NCBI GenBank assembly: GCA_963780165.1
Contig: CAWABB010000001.1
Span: 1,860,001 to 1,924,000 of the forward strand
DNA length: 64,000 bases
Reading direction: 5' to 3'
From: CAWABB01 sp963780165
GTDB taxonomy: Bacteria; Bacteroidota; Ignavibacteria; UBA10030; UBA6906
In this document: positions 15,113-23,311 of the stretch, in pieces
How the letters are laid out: the number at the start of each line of letters is the position of its first letter
Numbering within the stretch: position 1 is the stretch's first letter
Position numbers and translations under genes: made by a program
Notes under the pieces: generated by a model
Told to the model about the DNA's origin: nothing
Databases searched by the model: none
What the model saw: the letters and a program-made list of their open reading frames with translations, nothing else

Positions 15113-17235
15113 TGCGCGTGCGGAGCTTCCCGCCGGAAATGCCCCAGAATCCTCAATCCGTTCAGGATAACGGCCAGGGCTGCCCCGTCATCAGCCAAAA
15201 TCGCCATCCAGAGCGTGGCATGGCCGGTCAGGGCCAGCACCAGGAAGACCGCCTTCAGGCCGAGCGCAATCGCGATGTTCTGCCTCACCACCCGCATCGC
15301 CCTCCGGCTGAGGGAGACCAGTGCGGGGAGCCGGGCGATGTCGTCAGACATCAGCACCACATCGGCGGTCTCGAGGGTGGCATCGGAGCCCGCCACTCCC
15401 ATCGCGATGCCGACCGAGGCGGCCGACAGCGCCGGGGCGTCGTTCAATCCGTCCCCCACCATGGCCACGACGCCATGCGTGACTTTCAGCGCTTCCACGG
15501 CACTTACCTTCTGTTCGGGCATGAGCCCACCGTGGGTGGCATCCATCCCCAGATCCTCCGCTAGCCTCCGGGCGGTGAGAATGTCGTCCCCTGAGAGCAG
15601 CACCGTCTGCGCGATCCCCTCCCGCCGCAGCCCCTCGATCGCCTGTCGCGCGTGCGAGCGCATCGTGTCGCGTGCGCCAACAACGCACACCGGCCGGCCG
15701 TCGGCCGCAAGCACCATGACGGTCGACCCGTCAGCGTGCACGGTCGCTGCTAGCGCTTCGACCTCCGCGGTCCACGCGCCAACGCTCCGCATCAGCTCCC
15801 GGTTGCCGAGCAGATATGCCGTCCCGTTGATCTCGGCGCGCACGCCTTTGCCCGGGAGCACTTCAAAGCGTTCCACGACGACATGATCAAAGCTCACGCC
15901 GGTGCGCGCAGCTTCGGCAAGCACGGCCTGACCCAGGTGATGTTCCGACCTGTGCTCGATGGCCGCGAGAAGCGGAAGCACGTCCCTGGGGTGCATGCCG
16001 TCAAGAGGCCTCACCGACGTGATGCGTGGCTCGCCGAGAGTCAGCGTTCCGGTTTTGTCGAACGCCATGACCTGGATTGCGCTGAGAGTCTCAAGGTGCG
16101 ACCCTCCCTTGATGAGAATCCCGCGCCGCGCCGCCGCCGCAAGCGCACTCACGATTGTCACGGGGAGCGAGATAACCAGCGCGCACGGGCATGCGATGAC
16201 CAGCATCACCAGCGCGCGGTAGAACCACTCGGACAACGAGGCACCGAAGGCGATCGATGGAATTGTCGCGACGAGTACCGCGCCTGCAAACACCACCGGC
16301 GTGTAGATGGCGGCAAACCGATCCACGAAGCGCTGCGTGGGGGCGCGCTTCAGGTGCGCTTCTTCGATCAGGTGCACCATCCGCGCGAGCGTCGAATCTT
16401 CGTATTCGCGCGTGACACTGATCCGGAACACAGTCCGCCCGTTCACCGATCCGCTGAAGACCGTGTCGCCGGGATTCTTGACCACGTCCTCCGGCTCGCC
16501 TGTGATCGGCGCCTGGTTGACGGTCCCGCTGCCCTCCCGGATGACGCCGTCCAGCGGGATCCGCTCGCCTGGATGGACGAGGATGATTTCGCCTGGCCGT
16601 ATCTCATCCGCGACGATGGACACTTCCGCTCCGTCACGAAGGACGCGGGCGTGCTGGGGAGCGAGGTCGACGAGCTCCTCCACGGCCCGTCGTGCGCGCG
16701 CGGTGCTGTACGTCTCCAGCATCAGCGATACGGCAAAAAGGACGATCACGAAGGCCGCTTCCGTCCATTCTCCGAGGGTGATGGCGCCGATCACGGCCGC
16801 AACCATGAGGACGTTCATGTCGAGCGTCCCGAGCCCCAGCGCTTTGACCGCCTTCAGGGCAACCCGCCAGCCGCCAAGGACGATGGCCGCGAGCAGCGTG
16901 CCGCGCGCGAGAAGATCCGGCGCACCCCCGTACTCCATGACCGCGCCGGCGACCGTGAGGAGCAGGGCAACGCCCGTGAAGATGCCGGCCTCGTGACGCT
17001 GGAGGAAGGTGGTCCGCTCCGGAGGCGTGCGCCTCGCCCGCGCCTGGAAGCCCGCGCGGCGGACGAGCCGGATCACCGTGGCTTCCTCCACCGCCGCATC
17101 GACGCTGAGTTCGCCGGTCAGCAGGCTGAAGTCGTACGCCGCCGACCCGAGGGCCCCGCCCAGCGAACGCCGCAGGACTCCCTCCTCGGTGGAACAGCAC
17201 ACGCCCCCAACAACGTATTTCCTCCGGTCAGACAT
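15109..17235 (-). CDS. Zn/Cd-type heavy-metal P1B-ATPase
   Basis: 708 aa inner-membrane efflux pump of the ZntA/CadA type. An N-terminal HMA-like domain carries GVCCSTEE with C13-C14, a CCxxE metal site of the sort seen in Zn-transporting HMA2/HMA4 proteins rather than the common CxxC. The actuator TGEP, TM6 motif C349-P350-C351 and phosphorylation site D393 (DKTGTLT) follow, with VGDGLNDAPAL in the P domain. The gene starts 9 nt after the arsR stop. With the zinc-type ArsR sensor and the CCxxE site, export of Zn or Cd is the best inference; Co or Pb cannot be excluded. Confidence 0.93.
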   Translation of the reverse strand: MSDRRKYVVGGVCCSTEEGVLRRSLGGALGSAAYDFSLLTGELSVDAAVEEATVIRLVRRAGFQARARRTPPERTTFLQRHEAGIFTGVALLLTVAGAVMEYGGAPDLLARGTLLAAIVLGGWRVALKAVKALGLGTLDMNVLMVAAVIGAITLGEWTEAAFVIVLFAVSLMLETYSTARARRAVEELVDLAPQHARVLRDGAEVSIVADEIRPGEIILVHPGERIPLDGVIREGSGTVNQAPITGEPEDVVKNPGDTVFSGSVNGRTVFRISVTREYEDSTLARMVHLIEEAHLKRAPTQRFVDRFAAIYTPVVFAGAVLVATIPSIAFGASLSEWFYRALVMLVIACPCALVISLPVTIVSALAAAARRGILIKGGSHLETLSAIQVMAFDKTGTLTLGEPRITSVRPLDGMHPRDVLPLLAAIEHRSEHHLGQAVLAEAARTGVSFDHVVVERFEVLPGKGVRAEINGTAYLLGNRELMRSVGAWTAEVEALAATVHADGSTVMVLAADGRPVCVVGARDTMRSHARQAIEGLRREGIAQTVLLSGDDILTARRLAEDLGMDATHGGLMPEQKVSAVEALKVTHGVVAMVGDGLNDAPALSAASVGIAMGVAGSDATLETADVVLMSDDIARLPALVSLSRRAMRVVRQNIAIALGLKAVFLVLALTGHATLWMAILADDGAALAVILNGLRILGHFRREAPHAH

Positions 17236-17244
17236 CGTCGCAGG

Positions 17245-17598
17245 TTATGGCTCGTTGACGTGCCGGACGCCAAGCCGGATCAGCTCTTCGATGTGCTCGT
17301 CGTCCAGCATATAGTAGGTCTGCTTCCCGTCCCGCCGGTAGGTTACCAGGCGCATGGTCTTCAGCAGGCGCAGCTGGTGGGACACGGCGGATTCTGTCAG
17401 GGAGAGGAGGGCCGCGATATCGCCCACGCACAGCTCCCGGCGCGCAAGCCCAAGGCAGATCTTCAGCCTCGTCTGGTCGCCGAGGACCTTGAAGGTCTCG
17501 CTGAGACCCCGGAGCGTACGGTCGTCATGGATGGCGCGGCGGGCGGCGTTCACGCCGGCACGGTCGGTGATGTCGGGCAGCGACGTGGGGGAATCCAT
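17245..17598 (-). CDS. ArsR/SmtB-family metal-responsive repressor
   Basis: 117 aa winged-helix repressor. The recognition helix region is SLTESAVSHQLRLLK and the wing RRDGKQTYY. The C-terminal alpha5 helix keeps D100, H102, H113 and E116 with exactly the SmtB spacing (D104, H106, H117, E120), the intersubunit Zn site. The alpha3 site is incomplete: ELCVGD has one Cys (C57) where ELCVCD would give two. It should therefore sense Zn(II) through alpha5 and derepress itself and the ATPase. The ATG at 17598 has AAGGA 7 nt upstream, inside the operator repeat. Confidence 0.92.
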   Translation of the reverse strand: MDSPTSLPDITDRAGVNAARRAIHDDRTLRGLSETFKVLGDQTRLKICLGLARRELCVGDIAALLSLTESAVSHQLRLLKTMRLVTYRRDGKQTYYMLDDEHIEELIRLGVRHVNEP

Positions 17599-17601
17599 CG
17601 A

Positions 17602-17640
17602 TATCCTTCAATTGAGCGATTGTTCAACTGTTGAAGGATA
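17602..17640. promoter_or_regulatory. Likely ArsR operator overlapping the arsR promoter
   Basis: A perfect 10-bp inverted repeat TATCCTTCAA (17602-17611) and TTGAAGGATA (17631-17640) encloses a second imperfect palindrome, TTGAGC-4-TTGTTCAA type (17613-17627), resembling SmtB-class operators (TGAAC/GTTCA half-sites). The outer right arm contains the -10 hexamer and the left arm contains the Shine-Dalgarno sequence of arsR. Binding would block transcription start. Confidence 0.65.
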
Positions 17641-17663
17641 CGATTCTCCCGGCAGGGAGTCAA
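17635..17663 (-). promoter_or_regulatory. Predicted arsR/P-ATPase promoter
   Basis: Leftward TTGACT (17663-17658), 17 bp, TATCCT (17640-17635). The -35 overlaps the stop codon of the PAP2 gene, separating the metal module from the upstream operon. Confidence 0.7.
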
Positions 17664-18625
17664 GCGTCGGGGAGCTGGTAGAGCGAGCGCTCGAGTGTCT
17701 GCAGGCGCGTGACAATCCACCGGTTCAGACGGGGTGCACTCCACACGCAGAAGAGCATGAACAGGGCACCGGCAAGGAGATCCACCACATAATGGTACCG
17801 CTGGTACACGGTGGCAAGAATCAGCAGCACGCCCGTGACGGTGACAAACCAGCGCACGCGCTCCCGGTAATGCCACGCGTAGTAGATGAGCACCAGCGTC
17901 ATCATTGTGTGGCCGCTCGGGAAGACGTCACGCTGCGTGAGCGAAATCGCGACATCGTTCGGCACCCCTGTCGGAATCGACTCTCCCGCATTGACGAACC
18001 AACGAAGGGGGGGGGTCAACCAGAGGCCAGGCAGCTCGCGATCAAGCGCAGCAAAATCGTGGAGCGTGAACCGCGGACCGACCGCGGGCAGCGTGAAGTA
18101 GCCGAGATACGACAGAAGAAACCCGTAGACGCACGTGAACATGAACAGGTGGAACGCTGCCCGCTCGCCGCGCCGGTAGAATTCGTACCCGATGAGCAGA
18201 AAGAGCAGATAGAACAGCGTATAGGCGATCATCAACACTTCGGTGAGCACGGGATGGGCAAACCGGTACAGCCAGACCGTCGGATCCACCCCGAAAAGCC
18301 AGCGGTCCGCCAGAATCAGCCAGTCGTCGTAGTCCGCCCCCAGATGGATCGGCTTGATCAGATAGTACAGCTGCTTGAATGTGAGGAAGACGGCGGGCGC
18401 GATGTACCAGTCGTGGACGACGCGAATGACTCTTGACGTGGTCCGTCCCCTCAGGGTCGCGACCGCAACGATGAAGATGACGCTGGCCGTGTTCAGCACG
18501 AGGAAGACCCGCCAGTACGGAATGCGCCCGGAGAACACGACGTTGACCGCGGACAGAAACACCGCCCAGGCGATCAGGAGCACGTCGGTTGTGTGCATGG
18601 ACGACGTGAACCGCCGGAGGTTCAT
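17660..18625 (-). CDS. PAP2-superfamily membrane phosphatase/phosphotransferase (Aur1/InPS-like)
   Basis: 321 aa with about six to eight hydrophobic segments. The PAP2 motifs are RDVFPSGHT (motif 2, catalytic His) and YHYVVDLLAGA (motif 3, His nucleophile and Asp); GYFTLPAVGPRF precedes them in the place of motif 1. The N-terminal LIKPIHLGADYDDW region resembles the inositol-phosphoceramide-synthase-like branch. It probably dephosphorylates or transfers a head group on a lipid phosphate at the periplasmic face. The start ATG overlaps the rsmA stop (ATGA), so translation is coupled. Confidence 0.85.
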   Translation of the reverse strand: MNLRRFTSSMHTTDVLLIAWAVFLSAVNVVFSGRIPYWRVFLVLNTASVIFIVAVATLRGRTTSRVIRVVHDWYIAPAVFLTFKQLYYLIKPIHLGADYDDWLILADRWLFGVDPTVWLYRFAHPVLTEVLMIAYTLFYLLFLLIGYEFYRRGERAAFHLFMFTCVYGFLLSYLGYFTLPAVGPRFTLHDFAALDRELPGLWLTPPLRWFVNAGESIPTGVPNDVAISLTQRDVFPSGHTMMTLVLIYYAWHYRERVRWFVTVTGVLLILATVYQRYHYVVDLLAGALFMLFCVWSAPRLNRWIVTRLQTLERSLYQLPDA

Positions 18626-19446
18626 CGGGCCTCCCGGCGGTCGTTGCGGAGCGCATTGCTCAGGCGGATGAACTCGTCAAGGGACAGCTCTTCCGGACGG
18701 CGCGAAAGATCGATGCCCGCCGGCTTGTCAGGGGGGTCGGCATCCAGAAACATCTTCAGCGTGTTTCGCAGTGTTTTCCGGCGCTTGCCAAACGTCCCGC
18801 GCACCAGCCGCCGGAAATACGCTTCATCGGTTACGGGGAAGCGCGGTCCGGGCAGCATCCTCACGCGCACCATGGAGGAAACGACGCCAGGAGGCGGAAC
18901 AAACGCTCCGGGTTGAACCGCAAACAGGACATCCAGATCGGCGTGCAGGCTGCATTCGACCGTGAGAATTCCGTAGTCTTTTGTCCCCGGCCGGGCGACG
19001 AGGCGCGCGGCGACCTCGCGCTGCATCATGATGACCGCATCCTGAATCCGATCACGGTGGTCGAGGAGATGGAAGAGAATGGGGGTGGTAATGTAGTACG
19101 GAAGATTGCCGACCACGCGCCAGCGCCCGACATTCAACCGGTCCGCAAGCGCGGTGAGATCGGTCTTCAGAATGTCGCCGTGGACGATCTCGACGCGGTC
19201 GCCGAAAGCGGCACGGAGTCCCTCGAGCACGCGTCCATCCAGCTCGACGACCGTCACGCGTCCAGCCGCATCGACGAGGTGCCGCGTCAGCGCCCCGCCT
19301 CCCGGCCCAATTTCGAGGACGGGGTCCCCGGGGTGGAGATCCGCGGCGGCAACGATTTTCCTTGCGACGCGGTCATCGTGCAGGAAGTGCTGTCCGAGCG
19401 ACTTCTTCAGCCGTGGAGCGGGCGTGCGAGCGGAGATCGTCGTCAC
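18622..19446 (-). CDS. rsmA: 16S rRNA dimethyladenosine transferase
   Basis: 274 aa KsgA/RsmA, which dimethylates two adjacent adenosines near the 3' end of 16S rRNA. The signature KKSLGQHFL lies near residue 14, the SAM loop is EIGPGGGALT and the catalytic motif NLPYYITTP. The C-terminal domain ends with FGKRRKTLRNTLK. The start is GTG at 19446, overlapping the asmA stop as GTGA; the stop overlaps the PAP2 start. The gene is therefore embedded in a tightly coupled envelope operon. Confidence 0.95.
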   Translation of the reverse strand: MTTISARTPAPRLKKSLGQHFLHDDRVARKIVAAADLHPGDPVLEIGPGGGALTRHLVDAAGRVTVVELDGRVLEGLRAAFGDRVEIVHGDILKTDLTALADRLNVGRWRVVGNLPYYITTPILFHLLDHRDRIQDAVIMMQREVAARLVARPGTKDYGILTVECSLHADLDVLFAVQPGAFVPPPGVVSSMVRVRMLPGPRFPVTDEAYFRRLVRGTFGKRRKTLRNTLKMFLDADPPDKPAGIDLSRRPEELSLDEFIRLSNALRNDRREAR

Positions 19447-21938
19447 TTCTTCTTCTTGAAGAGATCTTTGAGCAGGTCGCCCGCCTTCTTCTCAATGTCG
19501 CCCTGGAGCTTCTTGGCTTCTCCCGCCACCTTCTCCTTCGCCTTGTCCTGCAAGCGGCGCTCGAGCTCTGCTGTGTCGAGCGAAACCTTCGGCGACGTGG
19601 TGGTCCCTGCCACCTTCAGGTTCAACGGGAGGCGCCCATCGGGGTTTTTCAGCACCTGGACCGCTTCGCCCGCAAGACCCGGAAGCGAAACCTTGGACGA
19701 CATGGGACCTGAAAGCAGCACCGTCATGCCGTAGTCGAGGCTCCCGTCCAGCCCCTGCGAACCGTTGATCGTGTAGTCGGCGTCACCAGACGCGATCGTC
19801 AGATCCTTCAAGTGCAGCCGGCCAGCCACGACCGTGAAGCTGTTCGACCAGTCCTTGAACGTGATCTCTTCGAGATCCGGCAGGTGCAGCAGGTCCGAGA
19901 TCGCTGTGTTGATCTTGACGCCCGCAAGCTTCCCCGACTGGATCGAGACTGTCCCCGAGCCGTTGAGCGTCGATGGGACGAGACCCATCGTGTCGTTGAG
20001 CGCACCGCTCATCGATGTCTTCATGCTGAGGGCGCCGAAGAGGCGGTCCGAGAAGCTCGTGAAGGTGCTGAGCAGGCTGTTGGCGTCCATGCGGGACATA
20101 TCCATCGAGAGATCGAATTCCGGCTTCGCCGGGTCGGTCATGCGTATCGTGCCTCGTGTCGTGATATCCCCGTCAAAAGCCTTCGCGACGAAGTTTCGGA
20201 GCGTCAGCGTCCCGCCTCTCAATTCCACTGAGGCGTTCACGTCTTTCAGCTCCATCTGCTCCATGGTCAGGACCCCGACGCGTGCCGAGAGATCGGCATC
20301 CAGATCAGGGAGGCTGCCGGGCTTCGACGCTGCGCGCGGCACGGGGCTCCCACCCTGCTGCTCCGGCGCCGGTTTTTCCGTAATATCGGCAGCATAGAGA
20401 TGTCTGGACACAAGCGACCCGGAGAGCCGGGGACGCCCGGCTGAGGCTTCCGGCATCGCCATCGCGAGATAATTGTCCATCCTGAAATCGAGCGCCAGGT
20501 CGGACTTCCCGAGCATCATCGAGAACTTCCGCCCCTCGAGGCGCTCGTTGGTGAAGACCAGCGTCCCTTCGAGATTCTCGAGAGGGCGTGCGGCCGCGGC
20601 CGTCTTCACGGTCACGCCCCGCAGCGTCATCGTGCCCGAGGCGCGCATCGATTTCGGAGCCGCAACCTTCCCGGCGAGATCCACGTCGGCCGCGAGCATT
20701 CCGGAGACCTTCGTCCCCGACTCGATCGGATAATATTGAGGAAGTTCAGAGAGGTTCAGCGAACCCTTCGCATTGAGCGCAATGGATGGATCGTCGAAAC
20801 CAACCACCTTCAGCCGCATGTCGATGGGGTTCGATCCCATGCGCGCGCTGAACCGGTCCATCACGAACTCCTCCCTCACGTCGGACATCTCGAAGGAGGC
20901 GCTGAGCCCGACCTCGGTGATGGCCTTCGGGAGCTGCGCGTACTTGATCGTCCCGTTGTTCACGCGCACGGTGCCGGTGACCGCCGGGAGCGTCGAGTCC
21001 GTGACAGTCCCCAGAATGTGCATGGCCGCCTGCACCTCGCCCGAGGCATCCATGCCGGCGGCCTGCTTCATGTATTCCGGTGGGACCAGCGAGAGCAACT
21101 GGGCGACGGTGATGCGATCGCCCGAAATCTTTAGATCGTAGTACTGATCGGCACTGGCGCGCGCAACGGAGCCCGAGGTCGCGAGCTGCATACGCCGCAG
21201 CGTGATCGTGCCGCTGCCGAGAACAACGCTATCTTCCGTACGGTGGTACACGATCGTCTGTTCCAGCCCCACGGGGAGATTGCGGATCAGCGGCGCATCT
21301 TTCTGTCCGTATCGGAAACCGCCGGCGGTTCCCGATATTTTTGCCTCGACCACCGATCCACCCTCGGGCACGTTCGCCGACATCGAGAGATCCAGGTCCT
21401 CAAGACCCATCGCCGAGCCCGATGGAACGTTCACGTAGTCGAGCGTTCCGTCAACGATGCGTACGTCGGGGAGGGAGATGCGTCCGCTGAACGCCGACGC
21501 CGCGGTATCGGGCTGGCCGGTCGCTTCCTTCCGGCCTTCTGCAAGCGAGTAGTTCGCATTGCCCGCACTGTCAACTTCCAGCCAGAGTCGCGGCCGCTCG
21601 AGGCTCAGTGTCGTGACTTCGACCGAGCCTGTGAGCAGCGGCATCAGGCGCACGTCGACAACGCCGCTCTCCAGGAGCAGCAGCGGGGTCCCCGAAAAGT
21701 GGCCCGTGGGCGGATTCATGATCTTCAGGCTGTCGAGCCGAATGGCCAGCGAAGGGAAAATGGAGAGGGACACGTCACCGACGGAAACGGGCCTTCCGAT
21801 GGCAGCCTCCACCCGGGGGAGGATCATCCCGCGGAGCCGGTCGCCGGTGAGAATGAGCTTCAGGGCCACGGTTCCGCCGACAACCAGCAGGAGCGGAATG
21901 CCGAGTATGAGGAGCCAACGGTGGGTCGAGCGTGTCAA
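19443..21938 (-). CDS. AsmA-family (bridge-like lipid transfer) envelope protein
   Basis: 831 aa from a TTG at 21938: AGGAGG lies 6 nt upstream and the N-terminus then reads basic residues plus a TM helix (about 8-28). The open frame continues upstream through the Gln-rich region of the divergent gene, which is an artefact. Typical AsmA features are RPVSVGDVSLSIFPSLAIRLD near the N-terminus, long beta-rich repeats, and a C-terminal AsmA_2 block (GSGTVSIQSGKLAGV, DWSNSFTVVAGRLHLKDL). A Lys-rich helical tail ends in FKKKK. Members are proposed to move phospholipids across the periplasm; here that is inference. It is first in the asmA-rsmA-PAP2 operon. Confidence 0.85.
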   Translation of the reverse strand: MTRSTHRWLLILGIPLLLVVGGTVALKLILTGDRLRGMILPRVEAAIGRPVSVGDVSLSIFPSLAIRLDSLKIMNPPTGHFSGTPLLLLESGVVDVRLMPLLTGSVEVTTLSLERPRLWLEVDSAGNANYSLAEGRKEATGQPDTAASAFSGRISLPDVRIVDGTLDYVNVPSGSAMGLEDLDLSMSANVPEGGSVVEAKISGTAGGFRYGQKDAPLIRNLPVGLEQTIVYHRTEDSVVLGSGTITLRRMQLATSGSVARASADQYYDLKISGDRITVAQLLSLVPPEYMKQAAGMDASGEVQAAMHILGTVTDSTLPAVTGTVRVNNGTIKYAQLPKAITEVGLSASFEMSDVREEFVMDRFSARMGSNPIDMRLKVVGFDDPSIALNAKGSLNLSELPQYYPIESGTKVSGMLAADVDLAGKVAAPKSMRASGTMTLRGVTVKTAAAARPLENLEGTLVFTNERLEGRKFSMMLGKSDLALDFRMDNYLAMAMPEASAGRPRLSGSLVSRHLYAADITEKPAPEQQGGSPVPRAASKPGSLPDLDADLSARVGVLTMEQMELKDVNASVELRGGTLTLRNFVAKAFDGDITTRGTIRMTDPAKPEFDLSMDMSRMDANSLLSTFTSFSDRLFGALSMKTSMSGALNDTMGLVPSTLNGSGTVSIQSGKLAGVKINTAISDLLHLPDLEEITFKDWSNSFTVVAGRLHLKDLTIASGDADYTINGSQGLDGSLDYGMTVLLSGPMSSKVSLPGLAGEAVQVLKNPDGRLPLNLKVAGTTTSPKVSLDTAELERRLQDKAKEKVAGEAKKLQGDIEKKAGDLLKDLFKKKK

Positions 21939-21959
21939 GAAGGGCCTCCTAAAGAAGAA

Positions 21960-21988
21960 AATATAACCAACCCGGCAGGAATCCGCAA
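21960..21988 (-). promoter_or_regulatory. Predicted promoter of the asmA-rsmA-PAP2 operon
   Basis: Leftward TTGCGG (21988-21983), 17 bp, TATATT (21965-21960). Its start would lie only about 15 nt before the TTG start codon, just ahead of the AGGAGG. Confidence 0.65.
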
Positions 21989-21992
21989 CGCA

Positions 21993-22021
21993 TTGATTTT
22001 CAAGGGGTAAATGTTTAGGTT
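21993..22021 (+). promoter_or_regulatory. Predicted promoter of the polysaccharide locus
   Basis: TTGATT (21993-21998), 17 bp, TAGGTT (22016-22021). Back-to-back with the asmA promoter; the two -35 hexamers are 4 bp apart. Leader about 18 nt without a Shine-Dalgarno sequence. Confidence 0.55.
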
Positions 22022-22045
22022 GACACAAATATTCAGTCTCCTCGC

Positions 22046-23194
22046 ATGACCCAGACCGACAACCAAGACGAAACCCCGCAGCAGGAAGCGGCGTCAGAGC
22101 CGATTCCTCAAGAGCCCGCACAGCAGGCGCGCGCCCAGCAACAGCCACGCCAGCAGCAACAGCAACGGCAACAGCAGCAGCGGCAGCAACGGCAACCGCG
22201 CCAGCCTCAGCAACAGAACCAGCAGCCACAGCGGCAGGGTGATGGAGGCCAGCAAAATCAGCAGCGGTGGCCCGACATCAGCGTCGTCATCCCTCTTCAC
22301 AACGAAGAAGAGTCGCTTCGCGAGCTCCATCAGCAGTTGAAGGCGACGCTCGGGCGGATGAGCCAGCGGTATGAGCTCGTGTTCGTGGATGACGGCAGCA
22401 CGGACAAATCGTTCCAGGTGCTCCGCGACTTGAAGCGCGTCGATCGGCACATCAAAGTGGTCCGCTTCCGCCGCAATTACGGAAAGTCCGCAGCGCTCGC
22501 CGTCGGCTTCGAAAAGGCTACGGGCAACATCGTGATCACGATGGACGCCGACCTGCAGGACGATCCCGCGGAAATCCCCGCGCTGAAGCGGAAACTGGAC
22601 GACGGCTACGACCTTGTCTCCGGGTGGAAGAAATCCCGAAAGGATCCTCTCTCGAAGACGATCCCCTCGCGCCTCTTCAACGTTGTCGTGCGCATGATGA
22701 CCGGAATCAGGATTCACGATTTCAACTGCGGCCTCAAAGCGTACCGGCGGGACGTGATCAAGGCTGTCAACGTGTACGGTGAGCTGCACAGGTACATCCC
22801 GGTGCTCGCCCACTGGGAGGGATTCAAGGTCGGAGAGTTGCCCGTGCGCCATCGCGCACGCCGGTTCGGCAAGACCAAATTTGGGTTCGGCCGGTTCTGG
22901 AAGGGCTTCCTCGATCTTCTCACGGTGATCTTCACGACCCGGTACTTCCGCAGACCGCTCCATCTGTTCGGCCTCTGGGGACTGGTCGCCCTGCTCATCG
23001 GGCTGGGCATCAGCATCTGGCTTGTGGTCGACTGGTTCCAGGGCAGGCCGCTGAGCAACCGGCCACTGTTTCTCGCCGGAATATTCCTGGTCATCGTGGG
23101 TATTCAGTTCATCTCAATCGGTCTGCTCGGGGAGATGATTACGAAATCGCAGCGCAGCTCCGAGGAATACGCGATCCGAGAGTTCATTCGCTAG
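22046..23194 (+). CDS. GT2 glycosyltransferase, polyprenyl-phosphate sugar type, with Gln-rich N-terminus
   Basis: 382 aa. Residues about 10-72 are a low-complexity tail of Gln, Arg and Pro. The catalytic domain follows: SVVIPLHNEEESL, DDGSTDKS, MDADLQDDP and RVMTG-like NCGLKAYRRD. Two C-terminal hydrophobic helices lie at about 310-335 and 345-370. This is the architecture of DPM1/GtrB/ArnC-type enzymes that put a sugar on undecaprenyl phosphate at the inner membrane for later transfer by GT-C enzymes; a GT-C gene is next. It is the first gene of the rightward polysaccharide locus. Confidence 0.88.
   Translation: MTQTDNQDETPQQEAASEPIPQEPAQQARAQQQPRQQQQQRQQQQRQQRQPRQPQQQNQQPQRQGDGGQQNQQRWPDISVVIPLHNEEESLRELHQQLKATLGRMSQRYELVFVDDGSTDKSFQVLRDLKRVDRHIKVVRFRRNYGKSAALAVGFEKATGNIVITMDADLQDDPAEIPALKRKLDDGYDLVSGWKKSRKDPLSKTIPSRLFNVVVRMMTGIRIHDFNCGLKAYRRDVIKAVNVYGELHRYIPVLAHWEGFKVGELPVRHRARRFGKTKFGFGRFWKGFLDLLTVIFTTRYFRRPLHLFGLWGLVALLIGLGISIWLVVDWFQGRPLSNRPLFLAGIFLVIVGIQFISIGLLGEMITKSQRSSEEYAIREFIR
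22076..22264 (+). repeat. CAG/CAA-rich low-complexity tract encoding poly-Gln
   Basis: About 190 bp dominated by cagcaa, cagcgg and cggcaa hexamers, coding for runs of Q mixed with R and P at the N-terminus of the GT2 protein. Short tandem units of this sort can change length by slippage. Confidence 0.75.
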
Positions 23195-23215
23195 GGGGGA
23201 GCCCGCCGCTCCCCC
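23195..23215. terminator. GC-rich hairpin after the GT2 gene
   Basis: Perfect stem GGGGGAGC (23195-23202) with GCTCCCCC (23208-23215), immediately after the stop codon. No T-run follows, so it is perhaps a pause or mRNA-stability element within the locus. Confidence 0.4.
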
Positions 23216-23311
23216 ATCCTCCCCGCACGTCCCCCGCCATGGTGTGTACCACAGCGCCGTCCGGACCCCACATCCCCGGAGTCCGGCCTATGAACATCAG
23301 CAATTACCGAC

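Noticed and set aside
15883..17634. 583-codon plus-strand open frame
   Set aside because: Shadow of the P-type ATPase and arsR on the minus strand; composition typical of antisense GC-rich frames.
21939..22229. N-terminal extension of the AsmA gene
   Set aside because: The extension reads the Gln-repeat region backwards as poly-Ala/Val and runs through both divergent promoters; the TTG at 21938 has an ideal AGGAGG.
22076..22264. CRISPR or tandem-repeat array
   Set aside because: The repeats are codon-scale CAG/CAA units in frame with a glycosyltransferase; there are no spacers. No CRISPR-like repeat was seen elsewhere.
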